Source: Aminipila terrae (GTDB taxonomy: Bacteria > Bacillota > Clostridia > Peptostreptococcales > Anaerovoracaceae). From it: a DNA stretch of 64,000 nt. A model generated the notes under the pieces. That model was not told the DNA's origin and made no database searches. It saw only the letters and a list, made by a program, of their open reading frames with translations. The stretch's first letter is position 1, and each line of letters opens with the position of its first letter. Location of the stretch: contig NZ_CP047591.1 of the NCBI RefSeq assembly GCF_010120715.1, positions 310,001 to 374,000 on the forward strand, read 5' to 3'. Positions 45,501 to 54,295 of the stretch are shown here, in pieces. A program made the position numbers and the translations under genes.

Positions 45501-46015
45501 ATACCTCTCCCGCCGCCACCGGCAGCTGCCTTAAGCATAACTGGATATCCGCAGTCCTCTGCTATTTTTTTAGCTTCTTCTTCGTTTTCTATAGCCTTTT
45601 CTACACCTGGTATAGTCGGAACTCCTACTTCATGTGCAACAATCTTGGATTTAATTTTATCTCCCAGTCTGTCCATCATTTCATGGGTAGGCCCGATAAA
45701 TATAATGCCTTCTTCTTCACACTTTCTTGCAAATTCAACATTTTCTGAAAGGAAACCATAACCTGGGTGAATAGCATCAACACCCTTTGCCTTAGCCAGT
45801 TCAATGATTTCATTAATACTTAAGTAAACATCTACTGGTGATTTTCCTTTTCCAATCTGATAAGCTTCATCTGCTTTTGTACGGAATAAAGAATTTCTGT
45901 CTTCTTCTGAATAAATTGCCACTGTTCTGATGCCGAGTTCTCTACAGGCTCTGAACACTCTGATTGCAATTTCTCCTCTGTTTGCAACCAGGACTCTTTT
46001 AAACTTCTGCTGCAT
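42575..46015 (-). CDS. pyc: Pyruvate carboxylase
   Basis: This 1146-residue biotin enzyme makes oxaloacetate from pyruvate, bicarbonate and ATP. The domains are in order. The biotin carboxylase (~1-450) has KRVLVANRGEIAIRVFRACRELG, AAGGGGRGMRIV and FIEMNPRIQVEHTVTE. The carboxyltransferase (~530-800) has TDTTMRDAQQSLMATRVRT and HLHTHDTSGNG. The allosteric linker is followed by the biotin carrier domain ending with the biotinyl lysine in EAMKMETN. The start is ATG 46015 after AAGGAG. A 30-nt in-frame extension upstream has no site. A palindrome lies 60 bp upstream. It gives anaplerotic carbon entry and supplies oxaloacetate. Confidence 0.97.
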   Translation of the reverse strand: MQQKFKRVLVANRGEIAIRVFRACRELGIRTVAIYSEEDRNSLFRTKADEAYQIGKGKSPVDVYLSINEIIELAKAKGVDAIHPGYGFLSENVEFARKCEEEGIIFIGPTHEMMDRLGDKIKSKIVAHEVGVPTIPGVEKAIENEEEAKKIAEDCGYPVMLKAAAGGGGRGMRIVRRAEDLSAEFRSAKSEAKKAFGIDDIFIEKYLESPKHIEVQVFGDNYGNIVHLHERDCSIQRRHQKVVEFTPAICITQEQREKICADALKIAKAVNYRSAGTVEFLVDSNGQHYFIEMNPRIQVEHTVTEMVTGIDLVQSQILAAEGYSLDSDRINIKSQDDIKPRGHAIQCRVTTEDPNNGFAPDTGVIDIYRTGSGFGIRLDGGNGFSGATITPYYDSLLVKVTAWGRTFDDTIAKALRALDEAKIKGVKTNIGFIMNVLNHDTFRAGRCDTGFIADNPDLFEINSDDPELKILNFLGNKYVNETKGEKPQFDVPVFPRIKPEVISELKGTKQRLTEEGPEKLAKWIGSRKELLLTDTTMRDAQQSLMATRVRTIDMEKIAPATALYGQNLFSLEMWGGATFDTSYRFLKESPWERLATLREKIPNILFQMLIRGANAVGYKNYPDNVIREFVKESAQAGIDVFRIFDSLNWIQGMEVALDEVLKQGMVAEPCICYTGDILDETKEKYNLKYYINMAKELEKRGAHILGIKDMTGLLKPMAAKKLIESLKNEIDIPIHLHTHDTSGNGGATNLMAALAGVDIVDTAFNSMAGLTSQPALNTLVAALENTERATGIELDGIQKISNYWNAVRPVYHGFESDLRVSTAEIYKYEIPGGQYSNLKPQVESFGLGHKFEAVKDMYKTVNEMLGDIVKVTPSSKAVGDMAIFMVQNDLTPENIYEKAADIDFPDSIVSYFEGMMGQPQGGFPEKLQKLVLKDKKPITCRPGELLPAEDFEYIRKGLVEKLGLEGNSQEVISYAIYPKVFVDYIQSIRKEGDFRMMGSDIFFHGLAEGETCEIKIAEGKILVIKLVEVKSPDSEGMREVVFEVNGNRHSVSIKDKDLENMGVVKASVPMADPDDPSQIGANIPGNIIKVLVKEGEKVEEKQPVAVIEAMKMETNIIAPMAGAVSKVYVKEGQQVKAGELIVELSK

Positions 46016-46074
46016 TCCAAATCTCCTTATAAATAAATAACTCAAATTTAATATTTTATTTTTTAGAAATCATT

Positions 46075-46090
46075 TTGTGAAATTTCACAA
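46075..46090. promoter_or_regulatory. Rex-like palindrome upstream of pyc
   Basis: TTGTGAAATTTCACAA is a perfect 16-bp inverted repeat 60 bp before the pyc start. The half-sites TTGTGAA/TTCACAA are those of the redox repressor Rex, but the known Rex operator has four bases between them and here there are two. So the identity is uncertain. Confidence 0.4.
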
Positions 46091-46270
46091 TTTGAACAAC
46101 ATAAAACCTTTTATTTATATTATTTTTTTGTTCTATCTCACAATACTTCTTTAACATACAATTTAATTATACGGACTATCATATTCTCTTGTCAACGAAT
46201 ATTTATCGATATACTAATCGATTTTACATATATCACGATAGTTTTTCGTTATAGCAATCATAAAAAAACT

Positions 46271-47080
46271 TTATTTTTTATAATGGATTTCTACCTGGGG
46301 ATATGGAATTGAAATTTGAGCTTCATCAAAAGCTAATTTTACATTCTCCTCAAGAAAATATTTAACATTCCAGTAGTCTTCCGTTTTACACCAGACTCTT
46401 AAATCAATTACCACACTGTTGTCTCCATGTCCGGAAACCCCCACAAAAGGTACAGGCTCCTGAAATATATCTGGATTTGATTCTGCAACTGCTAAAAGGA
46501 TATCTTTTGCCTGTGCTATATCATCATCATAACCAATTCCAAATTTACAGTCTACCCTTCTTGTGGCTTCTGAAGAATAGTTCACCATTACTGCATTGCT
46601 GATTTTTCCATTGGGCACACTGACAACTTTATTATCAAAAGTTTTTAACATTGTATAAAGCAGATCGATTTCTTCAACAACACCTGACACCTCTATTATG
46701 TCAATATAGTCTCCCTGTTTAAAGGGTTTGGTTACAAGTATAATAATGCCTCCTGCAATATTGCCAAGGCTGTCCTTCAGTGCAAGAGCAACAGCAGCAC
46801 CAGCAGCACCCAGTACAGCAACAAATGTTGAAAGGGGCATGCCAAGTACACCTAAAGCAGTGATCAGTAATATGGCCCATAGAATAACTTTCACAGAATT
46901 GCTGATAAAGGTATGAAGGGATACATCCAATGCAGTTTTGTTCAGAGCACGTCTTATTATCCCCAATACAATTTTTATTATTATAAACCCTACAATTAGA
47001 ACAATCACTGCCTGGCCTAAAAGACCTGCAAAATGAATTAAATTATCTATTGCCTTTTCTATGGCTTTTTCTGAAATCAT
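46271..47080 (-). CDS. MscS-family mechanosensitive channel
   Basis: This 269-residue protein has three N-terminal helices, the pore-lining third being AVLGAAGAAVALALKDSLGNIAGGIIILVTKPF (Gly/Ala-rich as in MscS). A beta domain (GDYIDIIEVSGVVEEI, VPNGKISNAVMVNYS) and an alpha/beta vestibule domain follow. It protects cells from osmotic downshock. AAGGGG precedes the ATG. It lies 10 bp after the isochorismatase-family gene. Confidence 0.93.
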   Translation of the reverse strand: MISEKAIEKAIDNLIHFAGLLGQAVIVLIVGFIIIKIVLGIIRRALNKTALDVSLHTFISNSVKVILWAILLITALGVLGMPLSTFVAVLGAAGAAVALALKDSLGNIAGGIIILVTKPFKQGDYIDIIEVSGVVEEIDLLYTMLKTFDNKVVSVPNGKISNAVMVNYSSEATRRVDCKFGIGYDDDIAQAKDILLAVAESNPDIFQEPVPFVGVSGHGDNSVVIDLRVWCKTEDYWNVKYFLEENVKLAFDEAQISIPYPQVEIHYKK

Positions 47081-47090
47081 AAAATACCCC

Positions 47091-47615
47091 TTATATAATA
47101 GTAATCTGGCACATTTTCATGGCCTCAATAGCATTAGCATGACTTTGAGGCGTAACTCCCGCACAACAGCTTGAATCTACAATGATAGGAGTCTCCCAGA
47201 ATCTGGACTTTAAATTTATGGCATTGCTAATGACACATATGTCTGTACAAAGTCCAATTAACATAATGCTTTCCAATGGATCTGTCAAATCTTCAGCTAT
47301 TCTCTGAGTCAATTCTAAAGAGCCAAAGGTTGGTTTATCTATTACAACTACCTGCTTCCCCTCACTGGCAGCCATTACTTCCTGTTTGATTTTCCAGCCC
47401 TCCGTATATTCCACACAATGAATAACTGGTAAATTCCTGCCTTCCAGGGTATTTAGATAATTATCTCTATGGGTATCCCGGGTATAAAATATTTCTCCAT
47501 CGAAATCTTTTATTTTATTTACCACGTTCTTTACAATAGAACGGGCTTCCGCAGTTCCCAAGGAACCGTCTATAAAGTCGTTTTGCATATCCACAACTAC
47601 AAGAATCTTTTTCAT
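47091..47615 (-). CDS. Isochorismatase-family cysteine hydrolase, probably nicotinamidase-type
   Basis: The 174-residue product has the cysteine hydrolase triad Asp9 (VVDMQNDF), Lys94 (IDKPTFGS) and Cys127 (GLCTDICVIS). Metal-site residues appear in FYTRDTHRDNY and VIHCVEY, as in nicotinamidases. It would hydrolyse an amide, such as nicotinamide to nicotinate. Its neighbours (ADP-ribosylglycohydrolase, PfkB kinase, transporter) make a role in salvage of a nicotinamide-containing compound plausible. AGGAG is upstream. Confidence 0.8.
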   Translation of the reverse strand: MKKILVVVDMQNDFIDGSLGTAEARSIVKNVVNKIKDFDGEIFYTRDTHRDNYLNTLEGRNLPVIHCVEYTEGWKIKQEVMAASEGKQVVVIDKPTFGSLELTQRIAEDLTDPLESIMLIGLCTDICVISNAINLKSRFWETPIIVDSSCCAGVTPQSHANAIEAMKMCQITII

Positions 47616-47628
47616 TTCACCCTGTCTC

Positions 47629-48612
47629 CTATTTTATCAAATTCTTTGCAGTCTCCAGAAAATCAAGACTGCTTACTTTCTGAACCCGGCTTTTCCAATT
47701 TTCAGGCAGCACCTTGGCCCCGGAAAAAGCGCCGCAGATATTGCCGCAAATGGCCCCGTTTGTATCTGCATCATCACCACAATTTATAGCTGCCGGTATA
47801 CCTTTTTCTGCATCACCGTCTACCGCATAAAAGATCCCCAGTGCCAGAGGAACGGACTCATAAACATACATACTTGCTCCTATATTGCCAACCAGTTCAT
47901 CTAAGATAGCTTCCATTCCTTTATTTTTATATTCCTCTACAATCCTTTTAGCTAAAAGAATTCTTTTAGAAACCATAGGAGCAGTTATATCTTTACCAAT
48001 CTTTTCACCATATACTGCTGCCTCATAAGCTTTGTTCATTATTTCTTCTGTAGTATATCCTCCATGAACTCCTGCTGCCACTGCTGCTGCCACTGCACAT
48101 GCTCCCGCAACGCAAGGCCTGCTTCGATGACTTGGCATAGAAGATTCCGCCGCTGCTTTTACACAGGCTGTTAAATCACTCCAGTATTTTACTCCTACCG
48201 GAGCAACTCTCATTGCACTACCATTGGTTGTACTCTCCCCAGAGGTTTGTTCCGGATTTCTTCCCTCTATCAATGCAGTCAGGTATCTTCTGGTGGAGGG
48301 CCCTATCACTGTGGATTCAAGCATCTTCTGCTGTATAGCCCACTCTTTCATATCTTCGTTAAATGCTTCCTTATTAAATTTCCCATATTTTATTAAAACA
48401 TTACTAATGATAATACTTTCCATGGTATCATCCGTAATCTCTCCTGCCTGCAGATTCCCGTGATATGCCTGCTCATCTGCTTCAGGTGTCACAAAGTCAT
48501 TTATATAGCCATAAGTGGCTTTCATTTTTTCTCTGGTAAAAAATGATGCTGGCATTCCCATAGCATCACCAATTGCGCCCCCTACCAGGGCTCCGTATGC
48601 TCTGTCTAACAT
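47629..48612 (-). CDS. ADP-ribosylglycohydrolase-family protein
   Basis: The product (327 aa) is all-helical. It has the family N-terminus RAYGALVGGAIGDAMGMP, the Mg2+ binding DDTMES motif (TDDT near residue 60), GSAMRVAPVG, and C-terminal INCGDDADTNGAICGNICGA. The two Mg2+ ions sit at the TDDT and DDADT aspartates. Members remove ADP-ribose from proteins or hydrolyse N-ribosyl bonds. Small-molecule ribosides are a likely target here given the co-encoded PfkB kinase and transporter. AAGGAG precedes the ATG. Confidence 0.9.
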   Translation of the reverse strand: MLDRAYGALVGGAIGDAMGMPASFFTREKMKATYGYINDFVTPEADEQAYHGNLQAGEITDDTMESIIISNVLIKYGKFNKEAFNEDMKEWAIQQKMLESTVIGPSTRRYLTALIEGRNPEQTSGESTTNGSAMRVAPVGVKYWSDLTACVKAAAESSMPSHRSRPCVAGACAVAAAVAAGVHGGYTTEEIMNKAYEAAVYGEKIGKDITAPMVSKRILLAKRIVEEYKNKGMEAILDELVGNIGASMYVYESVPLALGIFYAVDGDAEKGIPAAINCGDDADTNGAICGNICGAFSGAKVLPENWKSRVQKVSSLDFLETAKNLIK

Positions 48613-48624
48613 TTTTTTCTCCTT

Positions 48625-49502
48625 TTATTTCAATGCCCCATTCAGTTTGTCCTCTAAATCCCAAAACCCATGAGGGCCATTTATTCCAACCGTTATTGCA
48701 GAAGTCTGACTGCCTAACCTTACCGCTTCCTGAATGGATTTCCCCTGGGCAATTCCAAAAAGCACACCCGCTGCAAAGCTGTCTCCTGCACCAGTAGTAT
48801 CCACTGTATTTACTTTCAAAGGCAGATAATCAAAGGTATAGTTTTTTTCATATACTGTACCACCATATTCACCCTCTTAAGTATTACAATTTTTTCATCA
48901 TCAATCCATTCCATAATGTCATCCATCTCACTTGTGTTGGGAGTTACCATATTACTTATCTTCATCATACGCTTTAGTATATTGGGTTTGATACTGCCTA
49001 CCAGAGGACTTGGATCAAACAGAATGTATCCACCTTCCTTATGGAAATCTTCAAGTACCCCAATAATTTCTTCTACTCCATTGTTTAAAAGATAATACCC
49101 TGTTACCGCTGCATATTTTATACCTTTCAGTCCATCTGAAAGAATGTCTCTTGAAAAATCCAGTTCCATACCGGTTTTAGTAAGAAAAGTCCTTTCACCG
49201 TCCGGCTCAAGGAGTACCATACAATAACCGGTTTTCCCCTCTTTTTGTACAATATAACGAGTAGACAACTGATGATCTGTCATATACTTCATGATAGACT
49301 GACCAATCCCGTCTTTTCCTACATAGGACACAATATGTGCTTCGCCTCCAAGATTTTTAAAGGTAACCGCCATATTTACCGAACAACCTCCTACGTATTC
49401 AAATTCATTGTTGATAAAACCATCCTGCCCTCTTTCAGGGAAATCTTCGATCTCAAAATATTTGTCTAAAAGTAATCCGCCAAATATTACACATTCTGTC
49501 AT
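48625..49502 (-). pseudogene. PfkB-family carbohydrate/nucleoside kinase, interrupted by apparent -1 frameshift
   Basis: The 5' frame (48816-49502) has the PfkB N-terminal motif YVGGCSVNMAVTFKNLGG and LEPDGERTF, and DPSPLVGSIK. The 3' frame (48625-48819) has the C-terminal VDTTGAGDSFAAGVLFG with the catalytic Asp. Adding one G in the GGG at 48872-48874 joins them as LKRGEYGGTVYEKNYTFDY...KVNTVDTTGAGD. The intact length would be ~292 residues. It would phosphorylate ribose or a nucleoside released by the neighbouring ADP-ribosylglycohydrolase. A sequencing indel and real loss are both possible. Confidence 0.88.
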
Positions 49503-49504
49503 AA

Positions 49505-50479
49505 TTATGCCTCCAATGGAATTTGTGCCGCTTCATCCCAGCCCACATAAACATCATCGCCCTTATTGATCTGTCCTTTTAACGCAATATTCTGCTGCTG
49601 GGCTACTACTGTTTTATCTTCTACTTCTATGGTATAGCTTGTTATACTGCCAGAATAGGTTATAAAGCTCACTTTTCCTTTTTTCTTGGTATTTTCCATT
49701 TTATCCTTAGATACACTTACTTTTTCTGGTCTTACTGCATACAGCCTGTTACCTTTTTCAAAAAAGTTAGCCTTTCCAAGAAAACTTGCCACAAATGCAT
49801 TTTTAGGTTTTTCATAAACGTCAAAAGGAGTGCCCATCTGTTCAATAACGCCATTGTTCATAACAATTATATAATCAGATAAAGTCATGGCTTCTTCCTG
49901 ATCATGAGTAACAAAAAAAGTAGTTACTCCCGTTTCCTCTAAAATCTTTCTAAGTTCTAACTGCATTTCCACTCTCAATTTTTTGTCTAAAGCACTTAAG
50001 CATTCATCAAGAAGTAAAACTCTTGGTTCTATAACTAATGCCCTGGCCAGGGCAACTCTCTGCTGCTGACCCCCAGAAAGCTGTTTGGGTTTTCTATCTG
50101 CATATTCCTCCATGTGCACCATTTTTAATGCATCTTTTACCTTTTCCTGGATTTCACCTTTGGTGAACTTACGCTGTTCCAGGCCATATGCTATGTTTTG
50201 TTTCACTGTCATGTGAGGAAACAATGCATAGCTTTGAAAAACCATCCCAATGTTTCTTTTATTCACACTGACACCTGTTATTGGCTGATCATCAAAATAA
50301 ATTTCACCTTCCTGGGGTATTTCAAAACCGGCAATCATTCTAAGGGTAGTAGTTTTGCCGCAGCCTGACGGGCCCAGTATGGAAACCAGCGTTCCATCCG
50401 GAATTTCTGCTGATATATTATTTACAACTATATTATCACTGTATACTTTAGTCAGATTTTTTATTGTCACTTTTGCCAT
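49505..50479 (-). CDS. Pot-type ABC transporter ATP-binding protein
   Basis: The 324-residue ATPase has Walker A GPSGCGKTT, signature LSGGQQQRVALARAL, Walker B VLLLDECLSALDKKL and H-loop VTHDQEEAM, and a C-terminal TOBE-like domain. DECLSALD replaces the usual DEPLSALD. It resembles PotA-type ATPases for polyamines and other organic ions. It works with the next two permease genes. The true substrate is not determined. Confidence 0.9.
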   Translation of the reverse strand: MAKVTIKNLTKVYSDNIVVNNISAEIPDGTLVSILGPSGCGKTTTLRMIAGFEIPQEGEIYFDDQPITGVSVNKRNIGMVFQSYALFPHMTVKQNIAYGLEQRKFTKGEIQEKVKDALKMVHMEEYADRKPKQLSGGQQQRVALARALVIEPRVLLLDECLSALDKKLRVEMQLELRKILEETGVTTFFVTHDQEEAMTLSDYIIVMNNGVIEQMGTPFDVYEKPKNAFVASFLGKANFFEKGNRLYAVRPEKVSVSKDKMENTKKKGKVSFITYSGSITSYTIEVEDKTVVAQQQNIALKGQINKGDDVYVGWDEAAQIPLEA

Positions 50480-50481
50480 GA

Positions 50482-51276
50482 TTACTTATTACCTCCCAAT
50501 ACACTTTTTAAGCTTCCGCCCATAATTAGTCCTACTACCGCAAGACAAATCAATGATATTCCTATTATTATTGTCGATATTGCATTTATTTCTGGTGTAA
50601 AACCAAATTTAATTGAAGATTGAATTTCAATAGGAAGAGTAGAAATTCCTGACGGCATCAGGAAATAACTGATTGCAAAATTATCAAAGCTAATCATAAA
50701 GGATAAAAATCCTCCTGCCACCATAGCTGGTGCCAGAGCCGGAAGAGTTATTTTTCTGAAAGTAGTGAATGCGTCTGCACCCAGAGACGAGCTCATTTCT
50801 TCAAGGGCTGGATCTACTGATTGCAGCCTTGCCTGTAAAACCAGCATTGCATAAGGCAGAGAAATGACTACATGTCCCGCAGCCACAAAAAATAAATTTT
50901 TATCCATATCAATAAATCGTATCATCAGCAGTATGGAAAGCCCCATAATCAGCCATGGTATACTCATAGGCATCATCATTATACTTTTGCAGAGCCCTTC
51001 CGTTTTTCTTGATAGCGATTTCATACCCAGTATAAAAAGCGTTGCCAGTATAACACAGATTATTCCTGTAACTATGGCAAGATAAAATGAATTTTCTGCT
51101 GCACTCTGAAGTGTTGTGTTTTGTGACAGATCTTCATACCATCTCAGGCTGAAATGAAAAGGCAGTGAATTATATCTGGATTCATTAAAACCCATCACCA
51201 TAAGAACAACGATTGGTGTATATAAAAATAAAATGGTTACTAATACATATATTTTCATAAAAGCATTTTTTATCAT
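50482..51276 (-). CDS. Pot-type ABC transporter permease (PotC-like)
   Basis: The 264-residue permease has six helices, starting IYVLVTILFLYTPIVVLMVM, and the EAA-loop region DPALEEMSSSLGADAFTTFRKITLP. It pairs with the PotB-like protein. Its start overlaps the end of the PotB-like gene (TAATG). AGGAGG is close to the ATG. Confidence 0.92.
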   Translation of the reverse strand: MIKNAFMKIYVLVTILFLYTPIVVLMVMGFNESRYNSLPFHFSLRWYEDLSQNTTLQSAAENSFYLAIVTGIICVILATLFILGMKSLSRKTEGLCKSIMMMPMSIPWLIMGLSILLMIRFIDMDKNLFFVAAGHVVISLPYAMLVLQARLQSVDPALEEMSSSLGADAFTTFRKITLPALAPAMVAGGFLSFMISFDNFAISYFLMPSGISTLPIEIQSSIKFGFTPEINAISTIIIGISLICLAVVGLIMGGSLKSVLGGNK

Positions 51277-52094
51277 TATTCATACCTCCTGCCCAGACGG
51301 TTTATGGCTGCCATACTGACAAGGACCATGGCAAGAAGTAAAAAAGCTATGGCTGCACCAAAATTCCATCCATAGATTTCAAAGAACTGGTCTTCAATAA
51401 CTGTCCCTATGACGGTTCCATTAACTCCGCCTAAAATCCTTGGTTCAACGAAAGTTCCAAGACAAGGTACAAACACAATCATAATTCCTGTTATGACTCC
51501 AGGCATCGACATAGGTAATATCACCCTGGTAAAAGTGGTTAATCTTGATGCACCAAGGCAGCTACTTGCTTCAAGCAGCGAATTATCCAAACGTTCCAAA
51601 GCCATATATATAGTTATGACCATATACGGAAAAAAGGCATGGATTAATCCGATTATTACTGCTGTTCTTGTATATAGCAACCCCATTGTTCCATTTATAA
51701 GCCCGAGAGCATTCATTATTCTGTCAAATACCCCGCCATCCTGTAAAAATATGAGCCAGCTGTATACTCTGACTAACTGATTGGTAAAGAAAGGGATAAT
51801 CAGTAATACCATTACAATATTTTTAAGACCTTTTAGATGCTTGGCCATTATGTACGCCAAAGGATATGCTATCACAAGACTGATAACCGTAACTAAAAAG
51901 CTGTTAATTATCGTCCTCCAGGTCAGGGTAAGATAAAAGGTCTTTGTAAAAAATCTCATATAATTTTCCATGGTAAAACCCGTTCCATTATCACTTTGGA
52001 AACTATATGCCAGCATTATAAAAAGCGGTAAAATAGCAAATATAAAAAGTACCGCCATTCCTGGCAATGTCATTATTTTTTTACTTTTTTTCAA
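51276..52094 (-). CDS. Pot-type ABC transporter permease (PotB-like)
   Basis: The 272-residue permease has six helices and the EAA loop DNSLLEASSCLGASRLTTFTRVILPMSMPG. The start is TTG (TTG AAA AAA) behind GGGAGGTG. It is the first gene of a potBCA-like order, with no binding-protein gene attached. The PotD-like lipoprotein at 57299-58378 is the likely partner, or another protein elsewhere. Confidence 0.92.
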   Translation of the reverse strand: MKKSKKIMTLPGMAVLFIFAILPLFIMLAYSFQSDNGTGFTMENYMRFFTKTFYLTLTWRTIINSFLVTVISLVIAYPLAYIMAKHLKGLKNIVMVLLIIPFFTNQLVRVYSWLIFLQDGGVFDRIMNALGLINGTMGLLYTRTAVIIGLIHAFFPYMVITIYMALERLDNSLLEASSCLGASRLTTFTRVILPMSMPGVITGIMIVFVPCLGTFVEPRILGGVNGTVIGTVIEDQFFEIYGWNFGAAIAFLLLAMVLVSMAAINRLGRRYE

Positions 52095-52282
52095 GTCCGC
52101 ACCTCCCAGTAAAATTAATGTTTACCTTTTATTTTAACACATTTTTTTGTAAATTAGGAACAATGTTTACATCATTTTTTTATCGGATTTATTTATAGGC
52201 CAAGATGCTTTCCATAACTATAATCATTCTATATAATAGTAATATGTGTTGTATCAAATATTATAAGAGAAGGTACTTTTAA

Positions 52283-54295
52283 ATGAAGAAGCGAAACATA
52301 GCATTATTTTTGTCAGTATGGCTAACAATTTTACTATTTTTTATTGCCAATCAATATACAAAAAGCGTATATGATTTAAATTTTTTTCGATATATAAAAT
52401 ATTCCACTCCCTTAAGTACACAGGAAAAGAATTTTTTAAAAGAAAAAAGCACCATTTATTATGTATGTGACCGAAATGCGCCGCCATTTTCTTTTATTAA
52501 CCCCAGTACCGGACAATATGAGGGACTGGCTTTAGATTATGCAACTGCCTTATCCATGGTACTTGGAGTGGATGTTCAATTTATCCCAATGGAATGGAAT
52601 GATTCAGTAGAAAGCTTAAAGAATGGAACTGCTGACATATGCGATATGTACCCAAGTACACAAAGAGAAAAATATTTTCGTTTTTCCGATTCTATTTACT
52701 GGATGCAGGCAATGGTGGCAACAAGAAGTGATGAAAAGTCCATTAAAACACCTCTGGATTTAAATGGCAGGAAGATTGGAATCCCCTCCGGAGATTACGC
52801 TGTAGAATATGTAAAATCAAACTTTCATGATGCCACTATCATCGAAACATCCGATTTATCCGATTCAATACGGCAGCTAATATCCGGTAACGTCGATGCC
52901 ATTATAGGCGACGAACCTGTTTTAATTTATTTAGCAAAAGATCATTTATCTGATAATGAAATCAAAATATTAAAAGAGCCTCTTTTTTCCAAAGATGTTT
53001 CACTGGCTCTTAACAAATCGGATACACAGCTACTGGAAATAATAAATAAAGGTATTTTTCAATTAAAGCAACAGAATATACTGCAAAATACCCAGCAGAA
53101 ATGGTTTGGCATTTCCAATTCCATACAAATATCCAAAGCTCCCGAAAGAATCATTATAGCTTCATTGATTATCATTAACTTTCTGATGCTTATATTTATA
53201 TTATCTGCAATGTATAATAAACAGCTGAAAGGTGAAGTAAGGAAACGGACACGGGAACTTTCTTCCAGCAGAAAAATTCTTCAAATGACATTAGATGCAC
53301 TCCCTACTTATCTAGTTGCCATCAATTCTGAAGGGACTATATTAAATGCAAATGAAGCATATTTTACACAGATTAATGTGGAAAAAGATCACATTATCGG
53401 GCACAATTGCTCTGATTTTCCTCTTATAAAAAAAATATATGATCTTTATGACATAACTAGCGGAATTCAATCTGCCATTCGAAATAAAATGGTGGAATAC
53501 AATGAAAAGTACTTTAATATTTCAATCATTCCTTTACCCTCTCAGGATCATATACTAATCGTTGCCAACGATATTACTAATGAAATTATCAATTATAAAC
53601 AAATGCTTCAGGATAATAAAATGATAGCAGTAGGTCAACTGGCTACTGGAGTTGCTCACGAAATCCGAAACCCATTAGGCAATATAAGAAATTATACTTA
53701 TATCCTGAAAGGTAAAATTCAAAACTCAGATGAAATCATGGAAAAGTGCTTTCATGTAATTGATGGATCAGTAAACCGGGCAAATAACATTATTACAAAT
53801 CTGCTGAACTTTTCCCGGATTAATGACAATAATTTTCAGATAGTTTTATTGAAAGATGTTTTTGATACTATTGTATCTTTAGAAAAAAACTCCCTTCAAA
53901 AAAATCATATTACTATAGATCTTGACTATGATACTAATTTACAGATTCCTATAAATTCAGAATCTTTAAACCTAATACTTCTGAATTTAATATCCAATTC
54001 TATTGATGCAATGCCTGAAGGAGGCATGATATGGATTAAATGCCTTTTGATAAATGACACATTATTTCTAAACTTTACAGACTCGGGCACAGGAATTCCT
54101 GCTGAAAAAATTGAACATATATTTAATCCCTTCTATTCAACGAAAAAAGTTGGAAGGGGTACAGGGCTCGGTCTTTACCTTGTTTATACAGAGGTAAAAA
54201 ATATGGACGGAGAAATCCAGGTAAAAAGTGAAGTTGGGAAAGGCACTGCTTTTAAATTTAAAATTCCTATAAAAAAGGAGAGTTCCAATGATTGA
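52283..54295 (+). CDS. Sensor histidine kinase with extracytoplasmic solute-binding (SBP_bac_3) domain
   Basis: The 670-residue kinase has an N-terminal helix (8-23) and an SBP family 3 domain (~40-275) of amino-acid-binding type (YVCDRNAPPFSFINPSTGQYEG, GTADICDMYPSTQREKYF). A second helix (~292-312), a PAS domain (~330-440), the H-box His459 (GVAHEIRNPLGNIRNY) and a HATPase domain (NLISNSIDAMPEGG, DSGTGIP, GRGTGLGLYLVY) follow. It senses an external amino-acid or similar ligand directly. It phosphorylates the NtrC-type partner whose gene it overlaps by 8 bp. Unlike the PocR pair, all phosphorelay residues are present. Confidence 0.95.
   Translation: MKKRNIALFLSVWLTILLFFIANQYTKSVYDLNFFRYIKYSTPLSTQEKNFLKEKSTIYYVCDRNAPPFSFINPSTGQYEGLALDYATALSMVLGVDVQFIPMEWNDSVESLKNGTADICDMYPSTQREKYFRFSDSIYWMQAMVATRSDEKSIKTPLDLNGRKIGIPSGDYAVEYVKSNFHDATIIETSDLSDSIRQLISGNVDAIIGDEPVLIYLAKDHLSDNEIKILKEPLFSKDVSLALNKSDTQLLEIINKGIFQLKQQNILQNTQQKWFGISNSIQISKAPERIIIASLIIINFLMLIFILSAMYNKQLKGEVRKRTRELSSSRKILQMTLDALPTYLVAINSEGTILNANEAYFTQINVEKDHIIGHNCSDFPLIKKIYDLYDITSGIQSAIRNKMVEYNEKYFNISIIPLPSQDHILIVANDITNEIINYKQMLQDNKMIAVGQLATGVAHEIRNPLGNIRNYTYILKGKIQNSDEIMEKCFHVIDGSVNRANNIITNLLNFSRINDNNFQIVLLKDVFDTIVSLEKNSLQKNHITIDLDYDTNLQIPINSESLNLILLNLISNSIDAMPEGGMIWIKCLLINDTLFLNFTDSGTGIPAEKIEHIFNPFYSTKKVGRGTGLGLYLVYTEVKNMDGEIQVKSEVGKGTAFKFKIPIKKESSND

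Noticed and set aside
46075..46090. Firm call of a Rex operator
   Set aside because: The spacing between half-sites is two bases, not the four of known Rex sites.
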